The notes under the pieces: model-generated
The model's input: only the letters and a program-made list of their open reading frames with translations
Database searches by the model: none
What the model was told of the DNA's origin: nothing
NCBI RefSeq assembly: GCF_013200955.2
Contig: NZ_CP053697.2
Span: 2,046,001-2,110,000, forward strand
Reading direction: 5' to 3'
Source of the DNA: Pseudomonas campi
GTDB taxonomy: Bacteria > Pseudomonadota > Gammaproteobacteria > Pseudomonadales > Pseudomonadaceae
Length of the DNA stretch: 64,000 bases
Position numbers and translations under genes: made by a program
Shown here: in pieces, positions 11,792 to 20,899 of the stretch
How the letters are laid out: every line of letters starts with the position of its first letter
Position numbering within the stretch: position 1 is the stretch's first letter

Positions 11792-12844
11792 ATGAATACC
11801 CTGCTAATGCACTGCCGCCCGGGCTTCGAAGGTGAAGTCTGTTCCGAGATCAGCGACCACGCCGCGCGCCTGGGGGTGTCCGGCTATGCCAAGGGCAAGG
11901 CGAGCAGCGCCCACGCCGAGTTCGTCTGCAGCGAGGCCGATGGTACTGAGAGGCTGATGCAGGGCCTGCGGTTCAATAAATTGATCTTCCCGCGGCAATG
12001 GGCCCGTGGCAGTTACGTGGAGTTGCCGGAAACTGACCGCATCAGCGTATTGCTGAGCAGCCTGGCCACTTACCCGGTGTGCGGCAGCCTGTGGCTGGAG
12101 GTGTTCGACACCAACGACGGCAAGGAGCTGTCGAACTTCTGCAAGAAATTCGAGGCGCCGCTGCGCAAGGCGCTGACGGCGGCGGGCAAGCTGGTCGACG
12201 ACCCGAGCAAGCCGCGCCTGCTGCTGACCTTCAAGAGCGGCCGCGAGGTGTTCCTCGGTCTCGCCGAGGCCAACAATCAGGCGCCCTGGCCAATGGGCAT
12301 CCCGCGCCTGAAGTTCCCACGTGAGGCGCCGAGCCGTTCGACCCTCAAGCTGGAAGAGGCCTGGCACTACTTCATCCCGCGCGAGCAGTGGGACGCGCGC
12401 CTGTCGGATGAGATGACCGGCGTCGACCTCGGTGCCGCACCGGGCGGCTGGACTTACCAACTGGTCAAGCGCGGCATGCTGGTCACCGCCATCGACAACG
12501 GGCCGATGGCCGAGAGCCTGATGGATACTGGCCTGGTTCAGCACCTGATGGTCGATGGTTTCACCTGGAAGCCCAAGCAGCCGGTGGACTGGATGGTCTG
12601 CGACATCGTCGAGAAGCCGGCGCGCAACGCCGCGCTGCTGGAAACCTGGATCGGGGAAGGGCTGTGCCGCGAGGCGGTGGTCAACCTCAAACTGCCGATG
12701 AAGCAGCGCTATGCCGAGGTCTGCCGCCTGCTGCAGCGCCTGGAAGATGCCTTCGCCGCGCGCAAGATCAAGGTCTCGATCGCCTGCAAGCAGCTCTACC
12801 ACGACCGCGAGGAAGTGACCTGCCATCTGCGTCGGCTGTCCTGA
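11792..12844 (+). CDS. rlmM: 23S rRNA 2'-O-ribose methyltransferase (C2498)
   Basis: RlmM (350 aa) uses S-adenosylmethionine to methylate the ribose of C2498 in 23S rRNA. It begins [17 protein letters not shown], the family N-terminus preceding a THUMP-like region. The C-terminal Rossmann methyltransferase has the SAM-binding motif [19 protein letters not shown] and the catalytic-tetrad segments, including VCDIVEKP and [11 protein letters not shown]. The ATG follows GAGGAG by seven bases; an in-frame upstream ATG (11753) is not supported by the family. It stands alone, divergent from acnA, with tusA 46 bases downstream. Confidence 0.95.
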   Translation: MNTLLMHCRPGFEGEVCSEISDHAARLGVSGYAKGKASSAHAEFVCSEADGTERLMQGLRFNKLIFPRQWARGSYVELPETDRISVLLSSLATYPVCGSLWLEVFDTNDGKELSNFCKKFEAPLRKALTAAGKLVDDPSKPRLLLTFKSGREVFLGLAEANNQAPWPMGIPRLKFPREAPSRSTLKLEEAWHYFIPREQWDARLSDEMTGVDLGAAPGGWTYQLVKRGMLVTAIDNGPMAESLMDTGLVQHLMVDGFTWKPKQPVDWMVCDIVEKPARNAALLETWIGEGLCREAVVNLKLPMKQRYAEVCRLLQRLEDAFAARKIKVSIACKQLYHDREEVTCHLRRLS

Positions 12845-12890
12845 GGGGCACGTATCGGCGACAATTGCAGCCTGTTTCTGGAGTAACTCG

Positions 12891-13142
12891 ATGTCCCAAC
12901 ACTCTGCCGTCATCCCCGACGCCATCCTCGACGCCAGCGGGCTCAACTGCCCGGAGCCGGTGATGATGCTGCACAACAAGGTGCGTGACCTGGCGCCCGG
13001 TGGCCTGCTCAAGGTGATCGCCACCGATCCCTCGACCCGCCGCGATATCCCCAAGTTCTGCATGTTCCTCGATCACCAGTTGGTCGAGCAGAGCGAAGAA
13101 GGCGGCGTCTATCTCTATTGGATTCGCAAGAAAGCCGAGTAA
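12891..13142 (+). CDS. tusA: Sulfur carrier protein TusA
   Basis: TusA (83 aa) accepts persulfide sulfur from IscS and relays it for tRNA 2-thiouridine formation and other sulfur transfers. The conserved carrier motif is [14 protein letters not shown], with the active Cys in CPEP near residue 23. The rest follows the small two-layer alpha/beta fold ([18 protein letters not shown]). CTGGAG lies just before the ATG. Its TAA overlaps the ATG of the next gene (TAATG), so the two are coupled. Confidence 0.93.
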   Translation: MSQHSAVIPDAILDASGLNCPEPVMMLHNKVRDLAPGGLLKVIATDPSTRRDIPKFCMFLDHQLVEQSEEGGVYLYWIRKKAE

Positions 13143-13594
13143 TGCCGTACTACTTCGCCTATGGCTCCAACATGAACCCGGCGCGCATGCAGGCGCGCGG
13201 ATTGCGGGTGGAGGAGGCGCTGTCCGGGCATTTGCCGGGCTTTGCCCTGTGCTTCAACAAGCGCGCCCATGACCATCCTGGCCGCGCCTACGCCAATATT
13301 CGCCATCAGCTCGGCGGCGTGGTCGAAGGCGTGCTGTATCGTCTGGCCGACCAGCACGAGATCTTCAAGCTGGATCACTTCGAAGGCACCCCGGTGTACT
13401 ACAGCCGCGAGCGCCTGGCGGTGCAGACCGAGCGGGGGCCGATCACCGCCTGGGTCTATATCGCCAACCCGTTCTGGCGCAGCGAGGGGCTGGCCCCCAG
13501 TCGCGCTTATCTGGAACACCTGCTGGCCGGGCGCGAGTACCTTTCTGCTGACTATTGGACTGCTTTGGCCGCCACCGTCGCACTCGACGACTGA
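13142..13594 (+). CDS. Gamma-glutamylcyclotransferase family protein
   Basis: A 150-aa AIG2/GGCT-like protein that probably releases 5-oxoproline from gamma-glutamyl peptides; the substrate is not determinable here. It starts [16 protein letters not shown] with the diagnostic YGSNM motif. The likely catalytic Glu is in KLDHFEGTPVYY. The start overlaps the tusA stop by one base, and no other start leaves the YGSNM motif in its normal position. The 3-prime end overlaps the convergent MATE gene by 43 bases. Confidence 0.87.
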   Translation: MPYYFAYGSNMNPARMQARGLRVEEALSGHLPGFALCFNKRAHDHPGRAYANIRHQLGGVVEGVLYRLADQHEIFKLDHFEGTPVYYSRERLAVQTERGPITAWVYIANPFWRSEGLAPSRAYLEHLLAGREYLSADYWTALAATVALDD

Positions 13595-14958
13595 GCGCGT
13601 ATACGCCGGCGCGCGCTGCGCGCCAGGCGAATGCCGAGCAGGACGGCCGCGCAGGTCAGCCCGACGATCAGCCCCTGCCACAGCCCGCTGGGCCCGGAAG
13701 GCTCGCCGAACCAGTCGGCCAGGCCCAGGCCATAGCCTACCGGCAGGCCGATGCCCCAGTAGGCGAACAGGGTGAAGAGCATGGTCGCGCGGGTGTCCTG
13801 GTAGCCGCGCAGGGCGCCGGCGGCGGTGACCTGTACCGCATCGGAGAACTGGAACAGTGCCGAATAGACCATCAGGGTGGCGGCGATGGCGATCACCGCC
13901 GGGTCTGGTGTGTATATCTGCGCGATCTGTTCGCGCAGCAGCAACACCAGGCTGGCGGACAGGCAGGCATAGCCCAGCGCGGTGCCCATCGCCACCCCGG
14001 CGGAAAAACGCGCATTGCGCGGCTCGCCGCGCCCCAGCGCCTGGCCGACGCGCACGGTGGCGGCCATGCCCAGCGAGTAGGGAATCATGAAGATCAGCGA
14101 GCTGAAGTTGAGGGCGATCTGGTGCCCGGCCACCACGGTGGCGCCCAGGCTGCCGATCAGCAGGGCGATCACGGCGAAGATGCTCGACTCGGCGAACACC
14201 GACACGCCGATCGGCACGCCCACGCTGAGCAGACGGCGAATGACCGGCCACTGCGGCCAGTCGAAACGGCTGAACAGCTGGCTGGGCTTGTAGAACGGCG
14301 CCCAGTTCACCCACCACAGCATGCCCAGCAGCATGCACCACATGACGATGCCGGTGGCCCAGCCGCAGCCCACGCCGCCCAGCGCCGGCAGGCCGAGCTT
14401 GCCGTAGATCAGCACATAGTTGAGCGGGATGTTCAGCAGCAGGCCGCACAGGCTCAGGACCATGCTCGGTCGGGTATGACCGAGGCCATCGCTGTAGCAA
14501 CGCAGCACGTAATACAGCGCCACTGCCGGGAAACCGCAGGCGACGCCGCGCAGGTAGCCCATGGCCGGTTCGATCAGGCTGGGGTCGACGTCCATCAGGC
14601 GCAGCACCGGCGTGGCGTTCCACAGCAGGGCGGCCGAGCCGCAACCCACCGCCAGGCCCAGCCACAGACCCTGACGCACCAGCGCGCCGATGTCGCTTTC
14701 CTGGCCGGCACCGAAGCGTTGCGCCACCTTGGCCGTGGTGGCCAGGAGAATGCCGGTCATCAGCAGGAACACCGGCACCCACAGCGAGTTGCCCAGAGCC
14801 ACGGCGGCCAGGTCATGGGGGCTGACGCGTCCGGCCATCACGGTATCGACGAAGCCCATGGCGGTGTTGGCCAGCTGGGCGATGATGATTGGCGTGGCCA
14901 GTTTGAGCAGGGCGCGCAGTTCGGTGTGGACGCGGGCGGGGCGGGACAGGGCGGACAT
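13552..14958 (-). CDS. norM: MATE-family multidrug efflux pump (NorM/PmpM-like)
   Basis: A 468-aa inner-membrane antiporter exporting cationic drugs in exchange for H+ or Na+. Twelve hydrophobic segments form two homologous halves: LATPIIIAQLANTAMGFVDT and AAVALGNSLWVPVFLL in the first, LLSVGVPIGVSVFAESSIFA in the second. The protein closely resembles Pseudomonas PmpM. A basic, Ser/Ala-rich tail (RSARRRIRAQSSS) is the part that overlaps the gamma-glutamylcyclotransferase gene on the other strand. It is divergent from pdxB with a 124-base gap. Confidence 0.92.
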   Translation of the reverse strand: MSALSRPARVHTELRALLKLATPIIIAQLANTAMGFVDTVMAGRVSPHDLAAVALGNSLWVPVFLLMTGILLATTAKVAQRFGAGQESDIGALVRQGLWLGLAVGCGSAALLWNATPVLRLMDVDPSLIEPAMGYLRGVACGFPAVALYYVLRCYSDGLGHTRPSMVLSLCGLLLNIPLNYVLIYGKLGLPALGGVGCGWATGIVMWCMLLGMLWWVNWAPFYKPSQLFSRFDWPQWPVIRRLLSVGVPIGVSVFAESSIFAVIALLIGSLGATVVAGHQIALNFSSLIFMIPYSLGMAATVRVGQALGRGEPRNARFSAGVAMGTALGYACLSASLVLLLREQIAQIYTPDPAVIAIAATLMVYSALFQFSDAVQVTAAGALRGYQDTRATMLFTLFAYWGIGLPVGYGLGLADWFGEPSGPSGLWQGLIVGLTCAAVLLGIRLARSARRRIRAQSSSATVAAKAVQ

Positions 14959-15082
14959 GCAAGGACCAACGGGAGAGGGCGCGAGGCGCGTTAGTTTACG
15001 CGCTGACGGATCGGTCAGGAAAGGCCGAATACCCAGGCGGCCCGGCTGCGCCTAGAATAGCGCCTCTGTTGTGGAGAGCCGC

Positions 15083-16213
15083 ATGCGTATCGTAGCCGAC
15101 GAAAATATCCCCCTGCTCGACGAGTTCTTTGCCGGTTTTGGCGCAATCAACCGCCATCCGGGGCGCGCGATCGACCGTGCCGCCCTGGGCGATGCCGAAG
15201 TCCTGCTGGTGCGTTCGGTAACCCGCGTCGACCGCGCCTTGCTGGAGGGCAGCGCGGTGCGCTTCGTCGGTACCTGCACCATCGGCACCGACCACCTCGA
15301 CCTCGATTATTTCAAGGAAGCCGGCATCGCCTGGTCCAGTGCCCCCGGCTGCAATGCCCGTGGCGTGGTGGATTACGTGCTGGGCGCGCTGCTGGCCCTG
15401 GCTGAGCAGACAGGCAAGCCGCTGGCCGAGCGCTGCTATGGCGTGATCGGCGCCGGCCAGGTGGGTGGGCGCCTGGTCAAGGTGCTGCGCGGGCTGGGCT
15501 GGGATGTGCGGGTCTGCGACCCACCGCGGCAGGCTGCCGAAGGGGGCGACTTTGTTGAGCTGCAAAGCATCCTGCGCGACTGCGATGTGCTCAGCCTGCA
15601 TACCCCGCTGGATGCCACGACCCGTCATCTGATCGGCACCAGCGAGCTGCAACAGCTGCGTCCCGGCAGCTGGCTGATCAACGCCAGCCGGGGCGCGGTG
15701 GTGGATAACCAGGCGCTGCTCGGCCATCTGCGCGCGGGGGCGGATCTGCAGGTGGCGCTGGATGTCTGGGAGGGTGAGCCGCAGGCCGACCCCGAGCTGG
15801 CCGCGCTGTGCCAGATCGCCACGCCGCATATCGCCGGCTACAGCCTGGACGGCAAGCTGCGCGGCACCGCGCAGATCTACCAAGCCTATTGCGCCGCCAA
15901 CGGCCTGGCCGAGCAGGTGCAGCTGAGCGATCTGCTGCCGCCGGCCTGGCTCGGCGAACTCAGCCTGCATGCCAAGGCTACGCCTGAATGGGCGCTGGCC
16001 ACCCTGTGCCGTGCGGTCTACGACCCGCGCCGCGACGATGCCGATTTCCGCCGCTCGCTGGTGGGTAGCGCCGAGCAGCGCAAGGCGGCCTTCGATGCTT
16101 TGCGCAAACACTATCCCTATCGCCGCGAGATCGACGGACTGCGGGTTCGCTTGCAGGATGAATCGACGGTCTTGCGTCAACTGGTAGCCGCGCTGGGTGC
16201 CCAGGTGGTGTGA
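15083..16213 (+). CDS. pdxB: Erythronate-4-phosphate dehydrogenase
   Basis: PdxB (376 aa) is the second enzyme of DXP-dependent pyridoxal 5-phosphate synthesis, oxidising 4-phosphoerythronate. It begins [16 protein letters not shown], as in the family. It then has the D-2-hydroxyacid dehydrogenase catalytic domain, the NAD site [17 protein letters not shown], a [17 protein letters not shown] segment with the catalytic Arg region, and the [15 protein letters not shown] His motif. A PdxB-specific dimerisation domain follows to the C-terminus. ATG 15083 follows GGAGAG. Length is normal. Confidence 0.95.
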   Translation: MRIVADENIPLLDEFFAGFGAINRHPGRAIDRAALGDAEVLLVRSVTRVDRALLEGSAVRFVGTCTIGTDHLDLDYFKEAGIAWSSAPGCNARGVVDYVLGALLALAEQTGKPLAERCYGVIGAGQVGGRLVKVLRGLGWDVRVCDPPRQAAEGGDFVELQSILRDCDVLSLHTPLDATTRHLIGTSELQQLRPGSWLINASRGAVVDNQALLGHLRAGADLQVALDVWEGEPQADPELAALCQIATPHIAGYSLDGKLRGTAQIYQAYCAANGLAEQVQLSDLLPPAWLGELSLHAKATPEWALATLCRAVYDPRRDDADFRRSLVGSAEQRKAAFDALRKHYPYRREIDGLRVRLQDESTVLRQLVAALGAQVV

Positions 16214-16224
16214 GCGCAAAGAAA

Positions 16225-16245
16225 AACCTGGGTAATGCCCGGGTT
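16225..16245 (-). terminator. Terminator of the small gene at 16276-16452
   Basis: An eight-base stem (AACCCGGG with ACCCAGGTT on the minus strand, one G-T pair) followed on that strand by TTTTTCTTT. It lies 30 bases after the small gene and also between it and the convergent pdxB. Confidence 0.7.
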
Positions 16246-16275
16246 GATTGGCCCATAGGGCAGGAGGGATAAGGC

Positions 16276-16452
16276 TCAGGCTTGTTTGGGCAGCGACCAG
16301 TGCTTTTCCAATTCGCGACAGGCGCGTTGGATCATGCCTTCGGTGATCGGTACTTCGCGCCCCTGGGCATCAATGAACGAGCCGCCCACCGCGTGCTGCG
16401 GTTGCAACGGGACGAGACGTTGAGGGGTGGAGTTGCTGTCTTTCAAGCTCAT
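16276..16452 (-). CDS. Small conserved Pseudomonas protein of unknown function
   Basis: A 58-aa soluble protein with a PA-rich start and the segment GGSFIDAQGREVPITEGMIQ, followed by an amphipathic helix ending in HWSLPKQA. I know it only as a short hypothetical protein often found beside pdxB in Pseudomonas. It has no membrane segment, cysteine cluster or nucleic-acid-binding motif. I start it at MSLKDSN because AGGAG lies seven bases upstream; a start six codons earlier would contain that ribosome-binding site. It has its own terminator. Confidence 0.75.
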   Translation of the reverse strand: MSLKDSNSTPQRLVPLQPQHAVGGSFIDAQGREVPITEGMIQRACRELEKHWSLPKQA

Positions 16453-16722
16453 GGCCTGTCTCCTCATCAGGTGAATGTGCGCAGTCTAGAGCGACTGTGT
16501 GAACGCGCGGTGACAGTCAGAAGCGCCAAAAAAGCGCTTGAAAAGCGGTTCGGTCGCGGTAAAGCAGACCCTGTGCCACGTCGTTTTCCACCCGAGGAGG
16601 GTTGACCCTGTTATCGGGCCTGCGCTTCACGTGGAAGTTTTCTTATAGTCGATGGCGGCAGTTTTCGGCAAAGCCAGCTGTCTGCCAATCAGACTTTGTA
16701 TGTAGTCGGAGCGGGAATCTGC

Positions 16723-17865
16723 ATGAGCGCCACCTTTCATATCGGCTTGATCATCAACCCCCTGGCTGGCCTGGGCGGTGCCGCTGCGCTCAAGGGCAGT
16801 GATGGGGTGGCCGCCGAGGCCCTGGCGCGAGGCGCCGAGCCGCGTGCCGCCGAGCGCACGCGCATCGCTTTGGAATGCCTGAGGCCGGTGGCCGGGCGTC
16901 TGCAGTTCCTCAGCTTTCCCGGGCCGATGGGCGCCGATCTGCTGGCTGAACTGGGCTATGCCCATCGCGTGCTGGGTGATCTGGGCGAGGGCGCGACCAG
17001 CGCCGCCGATACCCAACGTGCCGTGCAGGCGCTGCAGGATGCCGGTTGTGCGCTGATCCTGTTTGCCGGCGGCGATGGCACCGCCCGCGATATCTGCGCC
17101 GCGGTGCGTGAGGACCAGCCGGTGCTGGGCATTCCGGCCGGGGTGAAGATCCATTCCGGGGTCTACGCCATCAGCCCGCGCGCTGCTGGTGAGCTGGCCC
17201 GGCGCCTGGTGGAAGGCGGCCTGGTACGTCTGGCCAGTGGCGAAGTGCGCGATCTCGACGAAGCGGCGCTGCGCGATGGCAAGGTCAGCGCCCGTTGGTA
17301 CGGCGAGCTGACGGTGCCGGTCGAAGGCAGCTTCATGCAGCACACCAAGCAGGCCGGCGTGGAGTCCGAGGAGCTGGTACTGGTCGACCTGGCGGACTGG
17401 CTGCAGGAAAGCTGGGAGCAGGGCGTGCGCTACGTCTTCGGCCCCGGTTCGACCCTGCATGGGCTGGCGCAGAACCTCGGCCTGCAGACCACCCTGCTCG
17501 GCGTCGACGTGATCGAGGATGGCGCCGTGCTGGCTCGCGATGTGACCGAAGCCCAGCTGTTCGAGCTGGTCGACGGCTACCCTGCGCGCCTGCTGGTCAC
17601 CGCTATCGGCGGCCAGGGCCATATCATCGGCCGCGGCAACCAGCAGATCAGCCCACGGGTACTACGCGCCATCGGCCTGGAACACCTGCGGGTCATCGCC
17701 ACCAAGCGCAAACTCGCTACGCTGGAAGGCCGGCCGCTGCTGGTCGATAGCGGCGATCCGGCGCTGGACGAAGCTTTCCCCGACGCGGTGCGAGTCTGGG
17801 CGGGGTACAAGGAAGAGCTGCTCTATCCGGTAGGTTGGAGTGCGGAATCACCCAAGGAGGGTTAA
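16723..17865 (+). CDS. ATP-NAD kinase family protein
   Basis: A 380-aa protein related to NAD/diacylglycerol kinases. It starts MSATFHIGLIINPLAGLGG (NPxAG nucleotide-binding turn), and the kinase signature GGDGT is at residues 116-120. PAGVKIHSGVYA and the glycine-rich IGGQGHIIGRGNQQISP are typical of the ATP-NAD-kinase-like PpnK/AcoX group, which is larger than canonical NadK. The true substrate is not established; NAD or a polyol are possibilities. It abuts the DUF1287 gene (TAAATG), which implies co-translation. An upstream in-frame ATG (16696) has no ribosome-binding site. Confidence 0.82.
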   Translation: MSATFHIGLIINPLAGLGGAAALKGSDGVAAEALARGAEPRAAERTRIALECLRPVAGRLQFLSFPGPMGADLLAELGYAHRVLGDLGEGATSAADTQRAVQALQDAGCALILFAGGDGTARDICAAVREDQPVLGIPAGVKIHSGVYAISPRAAGELARRLVEGGLVRLASGEVRDLDEAALRDGKVSARWYGELTVPVEGSFMQHTKQAGVESEELVLVDLADWLQESWEQGVRYVFGPGSTLHGLAQNLGLQTTLLGVDVIEDGAVLARDVTEAQLFELVDGYPARLLVTAIGGQGHIIGRGNQQISPRVLRAIGLEHLRVIATKRKLATLEGRPLLVDSGDPALDEAFPDAVRVWAGYKEELLYPVGWSAESPKEG

Positions 17866-18486
17866 ATGCGCCAGGGTTGCAAGAGGATGGAGCGTTATCA
17901 GACAGTGGGCCGTGCCGTTGTGGTCTGGCTGTGTCTGTGCCTGGCGCTGCCGGCATGGGCGCAGTCGATCCAGCCGGAGCAGCTGATCAGCGCCGCCCGC
18001 CAGCAGGTTGGCGTGACCCTCAGCTATGACCCGGTCTACCGCCAGTTGGCCTATCCCGGTGGCGATGTGCCGCTGGCTACCGGCGTGTGCACCGATGTGC
18101 TGATCCGTGCCCTGCGTGTCCAGGGCCTGGACCTGCAGCAGGCGGTGCACGAGGACATGCGCGGGCATTTCGCCGCTTACCCGCAGAACTGGGGGCTCAA
18201 GCGCCCGGACCGCAATATCGACCACCGCCGTGTGCCCAATCTGATGACCTGGTTGCGCCGTCAGGGTCTGGCGCAGCCCATCAGTCGCCAGGCGGCGGAT
18301 TACCAGCCCGGCGACATCGTCACCTGGGATCTGGGCCGCGGCCTGACCCATATCGGCATTGTCTCCGACCGCCGTACCGCGCAGGGCGTGCCGCTGATCC
18401 TGCACAACATCGGCCGTGGCACCCAGGAAGAGGACATCCTGTTTGCCTTCACCGTGACCGGCCATTACCGCTTCGCCAGTCGTTGA
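17866..18486 (+). CDS. Exported DUF1287 protein
   Basis: A 206-aa secreted or periplasmic DUF1287 protein. The signal peptide runs to about residue 33 (hydrophobic core AVVVWLCLCLALPAWA, then QSI). The mature part has ATGVCTDVLIRALR with a conserved Cys, followed by PGDIVTWDLG, LTHIGIVSD and LILHNIGRG. This order of Cys and His resembles NlpC/P60-like papain-fold peptidases, so a cell-wall hydrolase role is possible but unproven. AAGGAGG lies five bases before the ATG, and the start directly abuts the upstream stop. Confidence 0.8.
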   Translation: MRQGCKRMERYQTVGRAVVVWLCLCLALPAWAQSIQPEQLISAARQQVGVTLSYDPVYRQLAYPGGDVPLATGVCTDVLIRALRVQGLDLQQAVHEDMRGHFAAYPQNWGLKRPDRNIDHRRVPNLMTWLRRQGLAQPISRQAADYQPGDIVTWDLGRGLTHIGIVSDRRTAQGVPLILHNIGRGTQEEDILFAFTVTGHYRFASR

Positions 18487-18519
18487 TTGGCGTAGCATGC
18501 AGGCGCCAAGGAGCGTGCG

Positions 18520-18954
18520 ATGACAGCTAACCCGTTGCCACCCTTTATCCAGCCCGGCGAGCGCGTGGTGCTGTTCGACGGGGTGTGCAAGCTGTGCAAT
18601 GGCTGGGCGAAGTTCCTTATCCGCCATGACCGTGAAGCACGGATTCGCTTGTGTTCGGTGCAGTCAGACGAAGGCCAGGCGATCCTGCAGTGGTTCGGTT
18701 TGCCGACCGATCATTTCGACACCATGGCCTATGTCGAAGGCACCGAACTGTTTGTCCGTTCCACTGCCGTGCTGCGCATCCTCGCCCAATTGCCAGCGCC
18801 CTGGCGCCTACTGGCTGGGCTACGCCTGATCCCGCGATCGCTGCGCGACTGGTGCTACGACCGCATCGCGCTCAACCGCTACCGCCTGTTCGGTCGCTAC
18901 GACAGTTGCCTGCTGCCGGATGCCGACCATGCCCGACGTTTCCTGCATGAATAA
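18520..18954 (+). CDS. DCC-family thiol-disulfide oxidoreductase-like protein
   Basis: A 144-aa DCC (DUF393) protein. The family signature is VVLFDGVCKLCNGW, with the DxxCxxC pair at about residues 26-32, suggesting thiol-disulfide chemistry. C-terminal features LFVRSTAVLRILAQLP and YDRIALNRYRLFGRYDSC are also typical. AAGGAG lies seven bases before the ATG. It follows the DUF1287 gene by 33 bases and is probably in the same transcript. No physiological partner is known. Confidence 0.82.
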   Translation: MTANPLPPFIQPGERVVLFDGVCKLCNGWAKFLIRHDREARIRLCSVQSDEGQAILQWFGLPTDHFDTMAYVEGTELFVRSTAVLRILAQLPAPWRLLAGLRLIPRSLRDWCYDRIALNRYRLFGRYDSCLLPDADHARRFLHE

Positions 18955-19104
18955 ATGCACCAAGCACAGCTGACTTGATCTGCTGCCGTACAGCCCCCAT
19001 CTGCTGTAACAGGCCGGCCTGTACCGGTGAACAAGCCTCTGCTGGCTCATTGCGGCGTGCGGCAACTGACTAATCCGGGCCATGGGCCTGTCTGCGAGAA
19101 CCGC

Positions 19105-20883
19105 ATGCCGTCGATTTTGTCTTCCCGCCAGCGTACCGCCTTGCGCATGGCCGCCCGCTTCGTCGCGCCGTATCGCTGGCGAGTGATGGGCGCCTTGCTG
19201 GCCCTGATGTTCACCGCCGCGATCACCCTGTCCATGGGCCAGGGCATTCGCCTGCTGGTCGACCAGGGCCTGGCGACTCAGTCGCAGCAGGCGCTGAACC
19301 AGTCGATCGGGCTGTTCTTCGCCCTGGTGCTGGCCCTGGCGGTCGGTACCTTCACCCGTTTCTACCTGGTGTCATGGATCGGCGAGCGCTTCGTCGCCGA
19401 TATCCGCAAGCGCGTGTTCAACCACCTGATTGAGCTGCATCCGGGCTTCTACGAGAGCAACCGCGCCTCGGAAATCCAGTCGCGGCTGACCGCCGACACC
19501 ACCTTGCTGCAAACGGTGATCGGCTCGTCGCTGTCGATGGCGCTGCGCAACATCATCATGATGCTCGGTGGCATCGTCCTGCTGTTCGTCACCAACCCCA
19601 AGCTCAGCGCCATCGTGATTGTCGCCTTGCCGCTGGTAGTGGCGCCGATCCTGATCTTCGGCCGCCGCGTGCGTGCCCTGTCGCGGCAGACCCAGGATCG
19701 CGTGGCCGATGTCGGCAGCTATGTCGGCGAGACCCTCGGCCAGATCAAGACGGTGCAGGCCTACAACCACCAGGCCCAGGACAAGACCCGCTTCGGCCAG
19801 ACGGTAGAGGCGGCCTTCGACACGGCGCGCAAGCGCATCAAGCAGCGCGCCTGGCTGATCACCGTGGTCATCGTGCTGGTGCTCGGCGCAGTCGGGGTGA
19901 TGCTCTGGGTCGGCGGCATGGATGTGATCGCCGGGAAGATCTCTGGCGGCGACCTGGCCGCCTTCGTGTTCTACAGCCTGATCGTCGGCATGGCCTTCGG
20001 TGCGGTCAGCGAGGTTATCGGCGAGCTGCAGAGCGCTGCCGGCGCCGCCGAGCGCATCGCCGAACTGCTGCAGACGGACAATGCCATCACCGCGCCGAGC
20101 GATGACCTGCAACGCTTGCCAGCGCGGATCAGCGGTGAGCTGGCGCTGGAGGAACTGCGTTTTGCTTACCCGTCGCGGCCCGAGCATTTCGCCGTGGATG
20201 GCATCAGCCTGCAGGTGCGCGCTGGCGAGACATTGGCCCTGGTCGGGCCGTCCGGCGCCGGCAAGTCGACCCTGTTCGATCTGCTGCTGCGCTTCTTCGA
20301 TCCGCAGGAGGGCAGGATTCTGGTCGAGGGCGTGGCCATCGACCGACTCGATCCGGCCGATCTGCGCCGCTGCTTCGCCCTGGTCTCGCAGAATCCGGCG
20401 CTGTTCTACGGCAGCGTGGAAGACAACCTGCGCTACGGCAAACCCGAAGCCAGCCAGGCCGAGGTCGAGGCGGCGGCGCGCGCGGCGCATGCCCACGAAT
20501 TTATCCAGCGTCTGCCGCAGGGTTACCAGACCCATCTGGGCGATGCCGGCCTGGGCCTGTCCGGCGGCCAGCGTCAGCGCCTGGCGATTGCCCGCGCGCT
20601 ACTGGTGGACGCGCCGATCCTGCTGCTGGACGAGGCCACCAGCGCCCTGGATGCGGAAAGCGAACACCTGATCCAGCAGGCCCTGCCGACCCTGATGCAG
20701 GGCCGCACCACCCTGGTGATTGCGCATCGCCTGGCCACGGTGAAAAGTGCCGACCGCATCGCGGTGATCGAGCATGGCAAGCTGGTCGCGATCGGCAGCC
20801 ACAGCGAGCTGGTGGCGAGCAACCCGCTGTACGCGCGGCTGGCTGAGCTGCAATTCAATAGCGACAGCAATGACGCGGACTGA
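19105..20883 (+). CDS. ABC transporter, fused permease and ATPase (MsbA/lipid-exporter type)
   Basis: A 592-aa half-transporter that would act as a homodimeric exporter in the inner membrane. Six hydrophobic segments fill residues about 20-300. The nucleotide-binding domain (about 345-585) has Walker A VGPSGAGKST, signature LSGGQRQRLAIARALL, Walker B ILLLDEATSALD and the switch His in VIAHRLATVK. The substrate is unknown; the fold is shared by MsbA, drug and peptide exporters. I chose ATG 19105 (MPSILSSRQ). A GTG at 19027 would add 26 non-conserved residues. The next gene starts 16 bases downstream. Confidence 0.88.
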   Translation: MPSILSSRQRTALRMAARFVAPYRWRVMGALLALMFTAAITLSMGQGIRLLVDQGLATQSQQALNQSIGLFFALVLALAVGTFTRFYLVSWIGERFVADIRKRVFNHLIELHPGFYESNRASEIQSRLTADTTLLQTVIGSSLSMALRNIIMMLGGIVLLFVTNPKLSAIVIVALPLVVAPILIFGRRVRALSRQTQDRVADVGSYVGETLGQIKTVQAYNHQAQDKTRFGQTVEAAFDTARKRIKQRAWLITVVIVLVLGAVGVMLWVGGMDVIAGKISGGDLAAFVFYSLIVGMAFGAVSEVIGELQSAAGAAERIAELLQTDNAITAPSDDLQRLPARISGELALEELRFAYPSRPEHFAVDGISLQVRAGETLALVGPSGAGKSTLFDLLLRFFDPQEGRILVEGVAIDRLDPADLRRCFALVSQNPALFYGSVEDNLRYGKPEASQAEVEAAARAAHAHEFIQRLPQGYQTHLGDAGLGLSGGQRQRLAIARALLVDAPILLLDEATSALDAESEHLIQQALPTLMQGRTTLVIAHRLATVKSADRIAVIEHGKLVAIGSHSELVASNPLYARLAELQFNSDSNDAD

Positions 20884-20899
20884 ACAAGGAGTAGGGCGG

